Assembly: GCF_030685535.1 (NCBI RefSeq)
Contig: NZ_CP131599.1
Coordinates: 372,001-436,000 of the forward strand
Origin: Photobacterium leiognathi
GTDB lineage: Bacteria; Pseudomonadota; Gammaproteobacteria; Enterobacterales; Vibrionaceae
Direction of reading: 5' to 3'
DNA: 64,000 nucleotides
In this document: one piece after another, positions 1-8,234 of the stretch
Layout: every line of letters starts with the position of its first letter
How positions within the stretch are numbered: the first letter of the stretch is position 1
Notes under the pieces: model-generated
The model's database searches: none
What the model was told of the DNA's origin: nothing
Seen by the model: the letters and a program-made list of their open reading frames with translations, nothing else
Program-made: the position numbers and the translations under genes

Positions 1-16
1 CCACTAATCATTGAGC

Positions 17-49
17 AATGCGAGTACATGATGTGTACTCGCATTTTTT
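17..49 (+). terminator. Intrinsic terminator preceding the group II intron
   Basis: A 9-bp perfect stem (19-27 with 35-43, core GCGAGTAC) with a 7-nt loop is followed by six T. It ends a gene that lies before the window. The intron begins right after the T-run, which is the insertion habit of group IIC introns. Confidence 0.85.
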
Positions 50-788
50 GTTTGCCCAGCGAAGCTGGCAAACCCGTCAGGTTGCAAGAAACCTAAATCA
101 CCCCGACTGAGGGGAAGATAATCCGAATCGCAAGGGCGTTGCTGACCAACGGTAGGGTCTGAAGGAAGCGATAGGAAGTTAACATTACACAACGAAAGTG
201 AACCTGATTCGGCAGTCTAGGTGGGTAAGCGTGCAAAATAGCGCAAAGCCCAATACTCAGTCAGACCTATGCTGTGTTTGAGGGTGGAATTGTTAACAGG
301 GAGCCAGTGCAGTAACTGGGGAAGCCTGGCACCACATCCGGGCAAACGCCGGAAGCACCCGTACAAAGTGAGAGCCAAGACGCGTGTTGGTGTGAGGTGG
401 CAGATGAATCCGTAGTAGTGAGTAAGGCTCGGCCAGAGAAACCCAGTAATGGTGTGGAGGATAAAACCGAGCTGACCATTAGCAACATGTCTAATGGGGC
501 ACCTGTCAGTCAAAAGCCGATGGGTGTTGCGAAGGGAGGAAGTACATTTTAAGTCTATGATGAGCAGATGCTTTTTTTTCGTGGTACACAAACCGAGTCG
601 CTATCGGGGTATTCCTGTCTGGTTATCTGTGGAAACAGAGTACTGGGCTGAGAAACCGCACACGGGAGTAATCCTGATGAACAGACGTATATTGCCATTG
701 TGCTAGAAAGCGGATGAGCAGGATGAAATAGACCAACATGGAAAGAAAACAGATTGCCCCCACATAGCACACAACCTAAAGGAAGACA

Positions 789-2072
789 GTGAGAGTGTAT
801 TACAGCTTGTACGGTCATCTGCTTGATAAAGCACGATTGTACAAAGGATTTAAAAAGGTGTGGAAAGCGAAAGGCGCGGCCGGAATAGATAGGCAGAGCC
901 TGAGCGATTTCGCCTCAAATCTGAGTGATAACCTCGATCAACTGTTTCTTGAACTGAAAACTAAGCAATATCAGCCCCAACAGGTCAGACGGGGCGAAAT
1001 CCCAAAAGACGATGGTGGCGTTCGGCTGCTTGGTATCCCTTGTGTAAGGGATAGAGTTGTCCAACAAACCCTCAATGACCTGTTAACCCCCATCTTCGAG
1101 ATGCAGTTTCACCCATCGAGTTTTGGGTATAGACCGCAGCGAAGTTGTCACGATGCTATCAATAAAGCCACGATGTTCATTCGCCGTTATGGCCTACAAC
1201 ATGTCGTGGATATGGATCTGTCGAAGTGCTTTGATAAGCTCGATCATGAGTTCATCCTCACAAGTATCAGAAAGCGGATCAGCGATAGCAGCATATTGGC
1301 ACTGATCAAACAGTTCCTCGTCAGTGGCGTCATGGTGGAAGGGCAATGGCAGGAAACGAAAGTCGGGAGTCCACAAGGAGGGGGGATAAGCCCACTCATC
1401 GCCAATATCTATCTGGACGCGTTCGATCAAGAAATGAGGAAACGCGGCCATAGGATCGTGCGCTATGCGGATGATATTCTGATTTTCTGTCGCAGTCGTG
1501 CAGGTGCCAATAATGCAATGGTACAGGCAACGAAAATATTAGAAAAGACACTGAAATTAACGGTGAATCCCCATAAGTCCCACATTGCTCATAGCGATGA
1601 AGGTGTGAAATTTCTGGGTGTTGAAATCGGGAGTCGACACACCCGCATTCAACCCAAGAAACTGTCAGGTTTTAAAGCCAAGCTGAAGGGGCTGACACGG
1701 CGTAACAGTGGCAAGCCATTAATGGAAGTGATCAATATGTTGAACCCTCTTTTAATAGGGTTCAGCCAATATTTCCGGATAGCGAATACAAAGAGGGAGT
1801 TTAAGAAAATAGCGGCATGGCTGAGACGAAGGTTGAGAAGTCTCCAACTAAAGCTTTGGAAGAAGCCGAGTAAGCTTCATCGGGAGTTGAAACAACGAGG
1901 ATATAAACCGCCGTTCAGTTACATCCGTATGTCTGGTTGGAGGAGTTCTGCGAGTCCATTAGCATGCTACGCCATGACAAACCAATGGTTCAATGAACTT
2001 GGATTAGTCAATCTTGAACAAGTTGCGACAGGGTATGTGTTCAGTCACTACGCTGAATGGAAATGTACATGA
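789..2072 (+). CDS. ltrA: Group II intron reverse transcriptase/maturase
   Basis: Intron-encoded protein of 427 aa that assists splicing and copies the intron RNA at the target. It has an RT fingers/palm domain: GAAGID near residue 30, SFGYRP and RSCHDA near 110-120, and the catalytic YADD near residue 226, after SPQGGGISP. The C-terminal thumb/maturase part follows, with a basic helix-rich region (about 330-370). No HNH endonuclease domain is present, as in class C and some class D introns. Translation starts at GTG 789, preceded by the ribosome site AAAGGAAG. The stop codon overlaps the first bases of domain V. The ORF is intact, so the element may be mobile. Confidence 0.93.
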   Translation: MRVYYSLYGHLLDKARLYKGFKKVWKAKGAAGIDRQSLSDFASNLSDNLDQLFLELKTKQYQPQQVRRGEIPKDDGGVRLLGIPCVRDRVVQQTLNDLLTPIFEMQFHPSSFGYRPQRSCHDAINKATMFIRRYGLQHVVDMDLSKCFDKLDHEFILTSIRKRISDSSILALIKQFLVSGVMVEGQWQETKVGSPQGGGISPLIANIYLDAFDQEMRKRGHRIVRYADDILIFCRSRAGANNAMVQATKILEKTLKLTVNPHKSHIAHSDEGVKFLGVEIGSRHTRIQPKKLSGFKAKLKGLTRRNSGKPLMEVINMLNPLLIGFSQYFRIANTKREFKKIAAWLRRRLRSLQLKLWKKPSKLHRELKQRGYKPPFSYIRMSGWRSSASPLACYAMTNQWFNELGLVNLEQVATGYVFSHYAEWKCT

Positions 2073-2102
2073 GCCGTATACGAGGTCCGTACGTACGGTT
2101 CT
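2071..2102 (+). ncRNA. Group II intron domain V
   Basis: The catalytic hairpin starts GAGCCGTA and closes with TACGGTTCT, the expected domain V pairing with internal GTACG strands. It carries the catalytic triad region and immediately follows the RT stop codon. The following stem (GAGGC/GCCTC, 2113-2128) is the likely domain VI. Confidence 0.85.
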
Positions 2103-2404
2103 GTGAGAGGGATGAGGCGGAGATGCCTCACCCTACTCGATATTTCTGAACAAATGCTAGTGGTTACACTTCATTATTACCATATCGGTATATTACTTTT
2201 CATTTATAATGGTTTGAAAGTTAAGCTGTTGTTTTCTTTTTTCGTATATCATTAATCTCTCTTCTCTATATTTAAGTATGCAACACTAGGTTAGTGAATA
2301 TATCTCTCTAATATACAACGATAAATAATGCATACATTAATGTGTTTGTTATAACCATACGCTATATACAAAATGCATCATCACTTTGAATATAAGGATA
2401 CATA

Positions 2405-2854
2405 ATGCACTTACACTCGACGGTAAGAGGGCTTGTCATTCGCGATCACGCGATATTACTGACGCGAGTAAAAGGTGATGATAAAACCTTTTTGCCCGGT
2501 GGACACATTGAACCTGGGGAATCAGCCAGTATTACTGTGGTGAGAGAGTTACAAGAAGAAGCCAATCTTAGTGTAAAAGTAGAGCGGTTATTAGGGGCGG
2601 TAGAAAACGGTTGGACTGATAATAAAGGCATTAATACAGAACTTTGTTTATTGTTTTTATTATCCGTAAACATGGATAAATCAGAAAAGATTGATGTGAT
2701 TGAAAGCCAAGAGCCTCATATTGAGTATTTCTGGGTGACACAGGAAGAATTATCTGCCGCTAATTTGTATCCGATAGCGTTAAGAAATTGGTTAATCAAT
2801 ACGCAGTTAAATATAACGTTGGCTGAGCCTGCGTTTTGGGGAACTGACCTTTAA
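2405..2854 (+). CDS. Nudix hydrolase
   Basis: Predicted 149-aa cytoplasmic pyrophosphohydrolase of a nucleoside-diphosphate-linked substrate. The Nudix box is complete (GHIEPGES then REL and EEANL, residues ~37-60), with the metal-binding REXXEE glutamates. The substrate cannot be told from sequence. It starts at ATG 2405 after an A-rich leader with weak ribosome-site signal. It stands alone between the intron and the efflux operon, with 82 bp to the next gene, so co-transcription is possible but unproven. Confidence 0.85.
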   Translation: MHLHSTVRGLVIRDHAILLTRVKGDDKTFLPGGHIEPGESASITVVRELQEEANLSVKVERLLGAVENGWTDNKGINTELCLLFLLSVNMDKSEKIDVIESQEPHIEYFWVTQEELSAANLYPIALRNWLINTQLNITLAEPAFWGTDL

Positions 2855-2936
2855 CTTTTAGTAATTAACTTACTGAAAAATATATTTATCATCTAGACTC
2901 AATTTAGCGAACGTGTAGCTAAATAGGATATTTTTA

Positions 2937-3986
2937 ATGGCAACGACTGATACTTCGTCGTCTGAGCAACCTCAGACACCTGAAAAAGACTCCCATCTAT
3001 TTCGTAACCTTTTTGTTTTCGCACTTATTGTCGCGCTACTTGGTACAGCAGGATATTTTTATATTCGTCATCAAAAGCTATACCCAGCTACCGATGATGC
3101 CTATGTGCATGCGAATGTTTTATATGTAGCGCCACAGATCAGCGGTAAGGTTGAAACTGTCAATGTACATGATTACCAGCACGTTGCTGAAGGCGATTTA
3201 TTGGTTTCGATTGATCCAGCACCATTTGAAATCGAGCTCGAGAAAGCGAAAGCAGCCTATGAAGTGGCAACACAGCAAAATAAAGCCACGGATGATGCGA
3301 TTTTAGCAGCCAGCGCTAACGTGCGTTCTGCTGATGCAAATTTAGTGGATGTGCAAAAAAGCTACCGTCGTGTGATGGATTTAGTTAATCGTAAGCTGTT
3401 GCCACAACAACAAGGTGATGATGCGAAAGCGAAATTAGCATCGGCACAAACAGGATTAGAAGCTGCACGCGCTAAAATGAGCCAGCTAATTAACCAACAA
3501 GGTGCGAAGGGTAATGAAGCGCCTCAAGTTAAACAGGCTGCCGCTGCTTTAAGCCAAGCAACTTTGAATTTGTCTTACACGAATATCTACGCGCCACATG
3601 ATGGCAGCTTAGGTAAGGTGAGTGTTCGCCCTGGTAGTATTGTTTCTCCTGGCTTAGCTATGATGCCGTTAATTGAAGACAATACCGCATGGCTACAAGC
3701 TAACTATAAAGAAAAATCTATTGGTACATTGAAGAAAGGCATGAAAGCTAGCATCGTGTTAGATATGTACCCTGATGTGACATACCAAGGTTATGTGTCA
3801 GCACTGTCACCTGCAAGTGGTTCTTCTTTCTCACTATTACCACCAGAAAATGCAACAGGTAACTGGGTAAAAGTGCCACAACGTTTCCCTGTTCGTATTC
3901 AATTTGAAGATTTAAAAGGTAAACCTTTACTTCGCGTAGGTGCGAGCGCCACTGTTACTGTTGATACGCTAGCAGAGATTAAGTAA
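2937..3986 (+). CDS. EmrA/HlyD-family membrane fusion protein
   Basis: Periplasmic adaptor (349 aa) of a drug-efflux pump, linking the inner-membrane transporter encoded next to it with an outer-membrane channel. One N-terminal membrane helix (about residues 24-45) precedes the biotinyl-lipoyl half starting at ATDDAYVHA. An Ala/Gln-rich alpha-helical hairpin (~95-195) follows, then the second lipoyl half and beta-barrel (YTNIYAPHDG near 217). This is the usual EmrA layout, and the length is typical (E. coli EmrA ~390 aa). Its stop codon overlaps the start of the transporter gene by one base (TAATG), so the two are translationally coupled. No TolC gene is nearby. Confidence 0.92.
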   Translation: MATTDTSSSEQPQTPEKDSHLFRNLFVFALIVALLGTAGYFYIRHQKLYPATDDAYVHANVLYVAPQISGKVETVNVHDYQHVAEGDLLVSIDPAPFEIELEKAKAAYEVATQQNKATDDAILAASANVRSADANLVDVQKSYRRVMDLVNRKLLPQQQGDDAKAKLASAQTGLEAARAKMSQLINQQGAKGNEAPQVKQAAAALSQATLNLSYTNIYAPHDGSLGKVSVRPGSIVSPGLAMMPLIEDNTAWLQANYKEKSIGTLKKGMKASIVLDMYPDVTYQGYVSALSPASGSSFSLLPPENATGNWVKVPQRFPVRIQFEDLKGKPLLRVGASATVTVDTLAEIK

Positions 3987-5509
3987 TGACTGGGAATATG
4001 ACCCCCACTAATCGCTTATTGATCACCTGTGCCGTTATGTTATCAGCCATTATGGTGCTGCTTGACATGACGATTGCCAATGTTGCCCTTCCTCATATGA
4101 TGGGCGCATTGGGGGTGACCTCTGAGCAAGTGACATGGGTCCTAACCTCATATTCCATGGCGGAAGCGATTTTTATTCCGCTAGCTAGCTACTTATCGCT
4201 GAAATTTGGTATTCGTAAATTACTGTTAATTTCTGTCGCGGGTTTCGTCATAACGTCTGCATTATGTGGTCAAGCTGATAGCCTCGCAGAAATGGTTGTG
4301 TTTCGTATTATGCAGGGCGCTTTTGGTGCTTCTGTTATTCCATTATCTCAATCGATCATGGTGCAGATTTACCCACCAGAAGAGCGAGGTAAAGCCATGG
4401 CATTGTTCAGTGTTGGTGTACTGTTAGGCCCGATTTTAGGTCCAACGGTAGGCGGTATTATCACTGAAAACATGGATTGGCGTTGGATTTTCTACGTTAA
4501 CTTGCCAATTGGTATGATTTGCTTATCGCTACTGTACCTATTTGTAAAATTGGATGGACGTGGTGAAAGTAAAATCGATTGGCCGTTAGTGATAGGTATG
4601 ACTATCGGTATTGGTTTACTGCAAATGGTGCTAGACCGAGGTAACGAAGAAGGCTGGTTTGAATCTAACTTGATCTTATTCTCTGCTGTGATCAGTGTGA
4701 TTGCGTGGATATTCTTTATTGCGCGATCTTGGATCACCAAAGGGGATATCGCCCCGATGTGGCTCCTTAAAGATAGAAACTTAGCGGTATCATGCTTAAT
4801 GATGGCGGGTTTCTCAATGGGTATGTTTGGTATTACTCAGCTTCAGCCAATGATGCTAGAACAATTACTGCAATATCCTGTTGAGACGACGGGCTTTGTG
4901 ATGGCACCACGGGGCTTAACGTCAGCCATTGTGTTGTTAGTGATTGCTCGCTATATGGATAGGCTTGATCCAAGGATGCTGGTGGCTGTTGGCTTAGGCT
5001 TTAATATCATTGGTACTTATTTAATGATGCAATATTCGATGAATATTGACCATTATTGGGTATTGATGCCATCGATCGTACAAGGTTTGGGAATGGGCTT
5101 GGTGTTTGCACCATTAAGTCAAATGGCGTATCGCACCTTAAGCCCTGAAAATACCGTTGGTGGTGCGGTGGTCTTTAACTTATGCCGTACTATTGGTGGC
5201 TCGTTTGGTATTTCAATTGTAAATACTTACTTCACCCGTACCGAGCAACGTGAATGGCATGCGCTGGGTTCAGATATTACTTTGATGAACCCTGAACTGC
5301 AGCAACAGGCGATGATGCAGCATACTACAGTGACCGACCCTCACTTTATGGCGCAAATCGGTCAACTATTGCATCAGCAATCAACATTGTTAGCCTTTAC
5401 TTATACCTTTGGTTTTATTTTTGTGTCTTATATTGTGTTGCTACCTTTGCTCACATTATTCAAATTTAAAAAAGGTACGGCAGGGGCTGCGAAAGTGAAT
5501 TTACACTGA
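3986..5509 (+). CDS. EmrB/QacA (DHA2) MFS drug transporter
   Basis: Inner-membrane proton-driven drug exporter of 507 aa with 14 predicted membrane helices, the DHA2 arrangement. It shows the helix-1 motif LLDMTIANVALPHM (~26-39) typical of EmrB, the A-like loop motif (KFGIRK ~75), and motif C-type LGPILGPTVGG (~140-150). It is coupled to the EmrA-like adaptor upstream (TAATG overlap). An in-frame ATG 12 bp downstream (MTPTNR) is an alternative start. A strong terminator closes the operon. No regulator lies beside it, so the inducing compound is unknown. Confidence 0.92.
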   Translation: MTGNMTPTNRLLITCAVMLSAIMVLLDMTIANVALPHMMGALGVTSEQVTWVLTSYSMAEAIFIPLASYLSLKFGIRKLLLISVAGFVITSALCGQADSLAEMVVFRIMQGAFGASVIPLSQSIMVQIYPPEERGKAMALFSVGVLLGPILGPTVGGIITENMDWRWIFYVNLPIGMICLSLLYLFVKLDGRGESKIDWPLVIGMTIGIGLLQMVLDRGNEEGWFESNLILFSAVISVIAWIFFIARSWITKGDIAPMWLLKDRNLAVSCLMMAGFSMGMFGITQLQPMMLEQLLQYPVETTGFVMAPRGLTSAIVLLVIARYMDRLDPRMLVAVGLGFNIIGTYLMMQYSMNIDHYWVLMPSIVQGLGMGLVFAPLSQMAYRTLSPENTVGGAVVFNLCRTIGGSFGISIVNTYFTRTEQREWHALGSDITLMNPELQQQAMMQHTTVTDPHFMAQIGQLLHQQSTLLAFTYTFGFIFVSYIVLLPLLTLFKFKKGTAGAAKVNLH

Positions 5510-5534
5510 TCAATGTTGCAGTACTACGAAACGT

Positions 5535-5562
5535 AAAGCAGGTAATCATTACCTGCTTTTTT
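5535..5562 (+). terminator. Terminator of the emrAB-like operon
   Basis: An 11-bp perfect stem (AAAGCAGGTAA / TTACCTGCTTT) with loop TCA is followed by a T-run. It lies 26 bp after the transporter stop codon. Confidence 0.9.
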
Positions 5563-5781
5563 ATTTTTTAACTTCAATAAGTTAAGCGTAAATATAGCAA
5601 GGCTTTACAAGCTTGTTGATAAATGTAATGATTAAAAAAGTTATTGAACATTGTTGTTTAATAATTTTTTTAAGAAAACGCCTTCAACTACCTTCGCTGC
5701 TCTTCATCAAAAATTCATTTGCAATTAACACTGCTTGATATTTATATCGTTACTGTCAGTGTCTTTATACAGAGGTAATTT

Positions 5782-5985
5782 ATGATTATTAATTTTAACG
5801 TCAACGATGTGTCTTGGAATGCACCGATCCACCAATTAAATGGTGATGTGCTGCGCCGACATGTATTAATTAATGGGAAAGTGGATTGTTTGGATTTGAA
5901 CTTCACTTATTGTGAAGCAACAGAGAAAGGCACCATCACAGATAGCAAGAATCAACAAATTGGGCATTTTTCAATTATTGATTAA
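5782..5985 (+). CDS. Small protein of unknown function (67 aa)
   Basis: Short soluble protein without membrane segment or signal peptide. It starts MIINFNVNDVSW and contains two Cys (VDCLDL, TYCEAT). The ribosome site AGAGG sits 8 bp before ATG 5782. Composition and start context look like a real gene, and the length recalls small conserved Vibrionaceae hypothetical proteins. No family was recognised. The ~270 bp before it is AT-rich and free of other genes. Confidence 0.6.
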   Translation: MIINFNVNDVSWNAPIHQLNGDVLRRHVLINGKVDCLDLNFTYCEATEKGTITDSKNQQIGHFSIID

Positions 5986-6020
5986 GGTTGAGTTATGTTT
6001 AGTTTTATTCTTCGCTTAAA

Positions 6021-6052
6021 AAATAAAGAGGCAGACATGGGCGCTGCCTCTT
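6021..6052 (-). terminator. Terminator, minus strand, between convergent small genes
   Basis: A 9-bp perfect stem (6026-6034 with 6044-6052, AAGAGGCAG/CTGCCTCTT) has an A-rich left flank that reads as a T-run on the minus strand. It serves the 126-aa secreted protein gene and may also stop readthrough from the plus side. Confidence 0.8.
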
Positions 6053-6065
6053 CATATTTAACGTG

Positions 6066-6446
6066 TTAGTAAGTCACGATAATGACTTGATTATCTTTAC
6101 TTACGTAGGTTTCTTTTACTTTTCCGCCATTACCCACCACAATCACATTTTGTCCTTTTTCGTTTTGTAGTGTTCCTAACTCATTGACAAAAACACTAAA
6201 AGCAACGGCTGATGCGAGAGGATGTTTCCAACGATACCATTGCGCATTGGCGCGATAGAACGCAGGTTTTCCCCAGTATCGATTATCCCAGCGGCGATCC
6301 ATTCGGTTATCAACACGACGCTCAACGCGGTTATCTTGTCGATGATCTTGACGCATGTCTTGGCGTCGGTCATTAAAACCATCAGCATGAGTATTACTTG
6401 AAAAAGTGAAAATCAATCCGACTAGAGCTAGGTATTTTTTATTCAT
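6066..6446 (-). CDS. Secreted Arg/Asp-rich protein of unknown function
   Basis: 126-aa protein with an N-terminal signal peptide ending near THA|DGFND (cleavage about residue 22). A low-complexity stretch of RQD/NR/DRR units follows (about 26-58: RRQD, RQDH, RQDN, RRVDNR, RRWDNR), then a folded-looking C-terminal half ending VIIVTY. The alternating Arg/Asp pattern resembles periplasmic RcnB-like or unknown RR-rich proteins, but no family can be assigned. Its upstream side borders the first copy of the dispersed repeat. Confidence 0.7.
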   Translation of the reverse strand: MNKKYLALVGLIFTFSSNTHADGFNDRRQDMRQDHRQDNRVERRVDNRMDRRWDNRYWGKPAFYRANAQWYRWKHPLASAVAFSVFVNELGTLQNEKGQNVIVVGNGGKVKETYVSKDNQVIIVTY

Positions 6447-6528
6447 TCCGTCACCAACGCGTTGAATGTTAATTAATAGGTATTAACAGCACCATTTAAA
6501 TAGTTTGTTTTGTTATTTTGGCTATCAA

Positions 6529-6796
6529 TATACCCAAGTAACTTCAAGATGCAGTGTTCAGCGAGATGACCTTAGTTCTCAGGCGCGGCAACGATTCGAA
6601 GATATAGTGGTTCTACATTAAGAATCGTTAACAAAGTCTGAGAGCTAAGGACGCTCGCCCTTTGGGAGCGTGTCACTGAGCCGACTTCTTGCGTCAGACA
6701 ACTTGGAAATAGCTCGCTATTCCGCTTCGTTGTCTTCCTTGAATTCAACTCAGTGACCTCGCTCTGAATCAGGCATCTTGAAGTCGCTTGGGTATA
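6529..6796 (+). repeat. Dispersed ~267-bp inverted-terminus repeat, copy 1
   Basis: 268-bp element with terminal inverted repeats of about 24 bp that begin TATACCCAAG and include ACTTCAAG (2 mismatches between ends). Inside lie further inverted segments (TCACTGAG ... CTCAGTGA around 6685-6755). It has no coding capacity of its own. The same unit recurs at 37968-38233 (same orientation, diverged) and 48512-48779 (inverted, nearly identical). The size and termini suit a MITE-like element. Its right end lies inside the 3' end of the neighbouring minus-strand gene. Confidence 0.85.
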
Positions 6797-7005
6797 TAAG
6801 CACTGTTAACTAAGCGTCCCTCGTTATTACAAATGATCGGTAGTAGATCTTTTTTAAAGCTTTCTAAAGAGATGTATTGGGAATGAATAGCTGCTGTTTT
6901 TATCTCCACGTATTCCTGAAATTCAGGTGGAAATACCACAGTCACTTCAAAGCGACCGCCGTTAAAATCATTACATGTGATCACTCTTTTCATCCACGAA
7001 GTCAT
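6769..7005 (-). CDS. Small protein of unknown function (78 aa), 3' end inside repeat
   Basis: Soluble 78-aa protein beginning MTSWMKRVITCNDF, with no recognisable domain. The last eight codons (IPKRLQDA and the stop) are read from the terminal inverted repeat of the adjacent repeat element, so the original C-terminus has been replaced or truncated. Upstream, AAGAGAAATA near 7010-7019 gives a plausible ribosome site. Whether the product is still functional cannot be judged. It is not obviously linked to its neighbours. Confidence 0.55.
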   Translation of the reverse strand: MTSWMKRVITCNDFNGGRFEVTVVFPPEFQEYVEIKTAAIHSQYISLESFKKDLLPIICNNEGRLVNSAYIPKRLQDA

Positions 7006-7160
7006 ATATTTCTCTTTAAGGTATGATGCACTGTATTTTAAAAGAATACCATTCCATATAAATTTGTAAACCCTAAATTCGAATTTATAACTAGAGTCAA
7101 TGGATATGTAACCTCAAGCTGCGAGGTTCTACGAGAATGACGAGGAAAATAAAAGACAAT

Positions 7161-7193
7161 AAAAAACGGCAGAATATGAATTATTCTGCCGTT
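7161..7193 (-). terminator. Terminator of the ygjV-like gene
   Basis: A 12-bp perfect stem (AACGGCAGAATA 7165-7176 with 7182-7193) is followed on the minus strand by T6 and ATT. It lies 26 bp after the stop of the membrane-protein gene. Confidence 0.9.
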
Positions 7194-7218
7194 GATAAAA
7201 GAGTTAAGCTGCTAGCGA

Positions 7219-7770
7219 TTAATGATTTTCTGCGAGTTGCTGATCTTTAGTCATGTGGCGAGTTGAGTACAATTTGTAACTCATGATCGCAATGACCAAT
7301 GCTTTAATGATCATCATTTGAGGATTACCAAAGTAGCCCGCCATACCGACAAAGCCAGAGAGCAACATTAACATGCGGTAGTTTTTCAATGACGTCATGT
7401 AAAGCGCTGCCACAATAATAATTAAATCACCGTATTGAAGCGCAACGGTAAGCGTTGGCTCGGCAATAAACGCACTGATCGCAATGTAAGTAATGTATAA
7501 AATCGCTGTTGCCATGATAGCGGCAAGGGTATTAACAACGGCTTTGCCTGTTTTAGTAAAGTCTTTTACATAGCGATAAGCGTTAATGGCATTCACTGAC
7601 AGGTTCAAAATCACTTTTGACCACCATCCCATCAGAATAGACCAAACAGTATCATTTGTTGCTGATGCAAAAGCAGCATAACGGGTGAATTTCATGCTGT
7701 TGAAAATCGTAAGTAGGATATATAAGACAACCGATGTCCAACCTAATACTTCTTTTAATAGATCAACCAA
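7219..7770 (-). CDS. YgjV-family inner-membrane protein
   Basis: 183-aa protein with about five to six hydrophobic helices (residues ~5-22, 80-100, 108-130, 135-150, 155-170). It resembles the Imp-YgjV family (short, polytopic, with NSMKFTRYAAF and GFVGMAGYFGNPQ-like segments). Function is unknown in the family. It stands alone, is transcribed divergently from the TRAP operon and has its own terminator. Confidence 0.7.
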   Translation of the reverse strand: MVDLLKEVLGWTSVVLYILLTIFNSMKFTRYAAFASATNDTVWSILMGWWSKVILNLSVNAINAYRYVKDFTKTGKAVVNTLAAIMATAILYITYIAISAFIAEPTLTVALQYGDLIIIVAALYMTSLKNYRMLMLLSGFVGMAGYFGNPQMMIIKALVIAIMSYKLYSTRHMTKDQQLAENH

Positions 7771-8234
7771 TGTGAATATCTCTCAATGATGCCATTGAAA
7801 TTCAAGGCAATATAATAGTGTTTGGTTCTAATGTTTAACGATATAGCAACATTATTAACTTACGCGATAGGTGAGCGCGCGCAATCCTACCATAGTTGTC
7901 ATTTCCATGACATTGGTAAGGCTTTATATTTTCTTTTAATTCGAGTGTTTTTTTAGCGGGTAAAATAAACTCACTTCACAAAATGAAATATTGGATCGTT
8001 ATATCAATAAGTTAGTTAAATAAGTATTTATGCGTAGTGAGTGAGAGACAATAACATCGCTATTTAATAAGAGAAATTTAGCTATCTACGTAGTTATACG
8101 TATAAAAAGTAAGTTAAAAATTTAACGATTTTTAACATCACTCCGTAGTCATGCTCATTTTTTCTTTTGGGTGGTTAGGTCACAGTTACTCTGAATCTAA
8201 TCTATCCCCAATCATTGAAAGCAAGGATGAGTGA
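7771..8234. other. Intergenic control region between ygjV-like gene and TRAP operon
   Basis: 464 bp without a gene separate two divergent transcription units, so promoters in both directions are expected. It is AT-rich. AGCAAGGATGAG (8220-8231) supplies the ribosome site of dctP. No confident operator or CRP-like palindrome was recognised by eye. Confidence 0.5.

Larger units (their letters stand above)
50..2141 (+). mobile_element. Group II intron, IIC-like, with ORF
   Basis: This is a self-splicing retroelement. The 5' end is probably GTTTGCCC at position 50, directly after the terminator; it resembles the GUGYG-type start of IIC introns. Some 740 nt of ribozyme precede the reverse transcriptase. 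After the ORF comes a clear domain V (2071-2102) and a domain VI-like hairpin (about 2103-2135), ending near CTCGAT at 2141. Placement behind a terminator hairpin and the lack of an endonuclease domain in the ORF fit class C. The exact ends are inferred; splice-site pairing was not computed. Confidence 0.85.

Noticed and set aside
217..591. Open frames in the intron 5' part (also 494-706 and 555-818)
   Set aside because: They lie in the structured ribozyme region of the group II intron; no protein similarity is evident.
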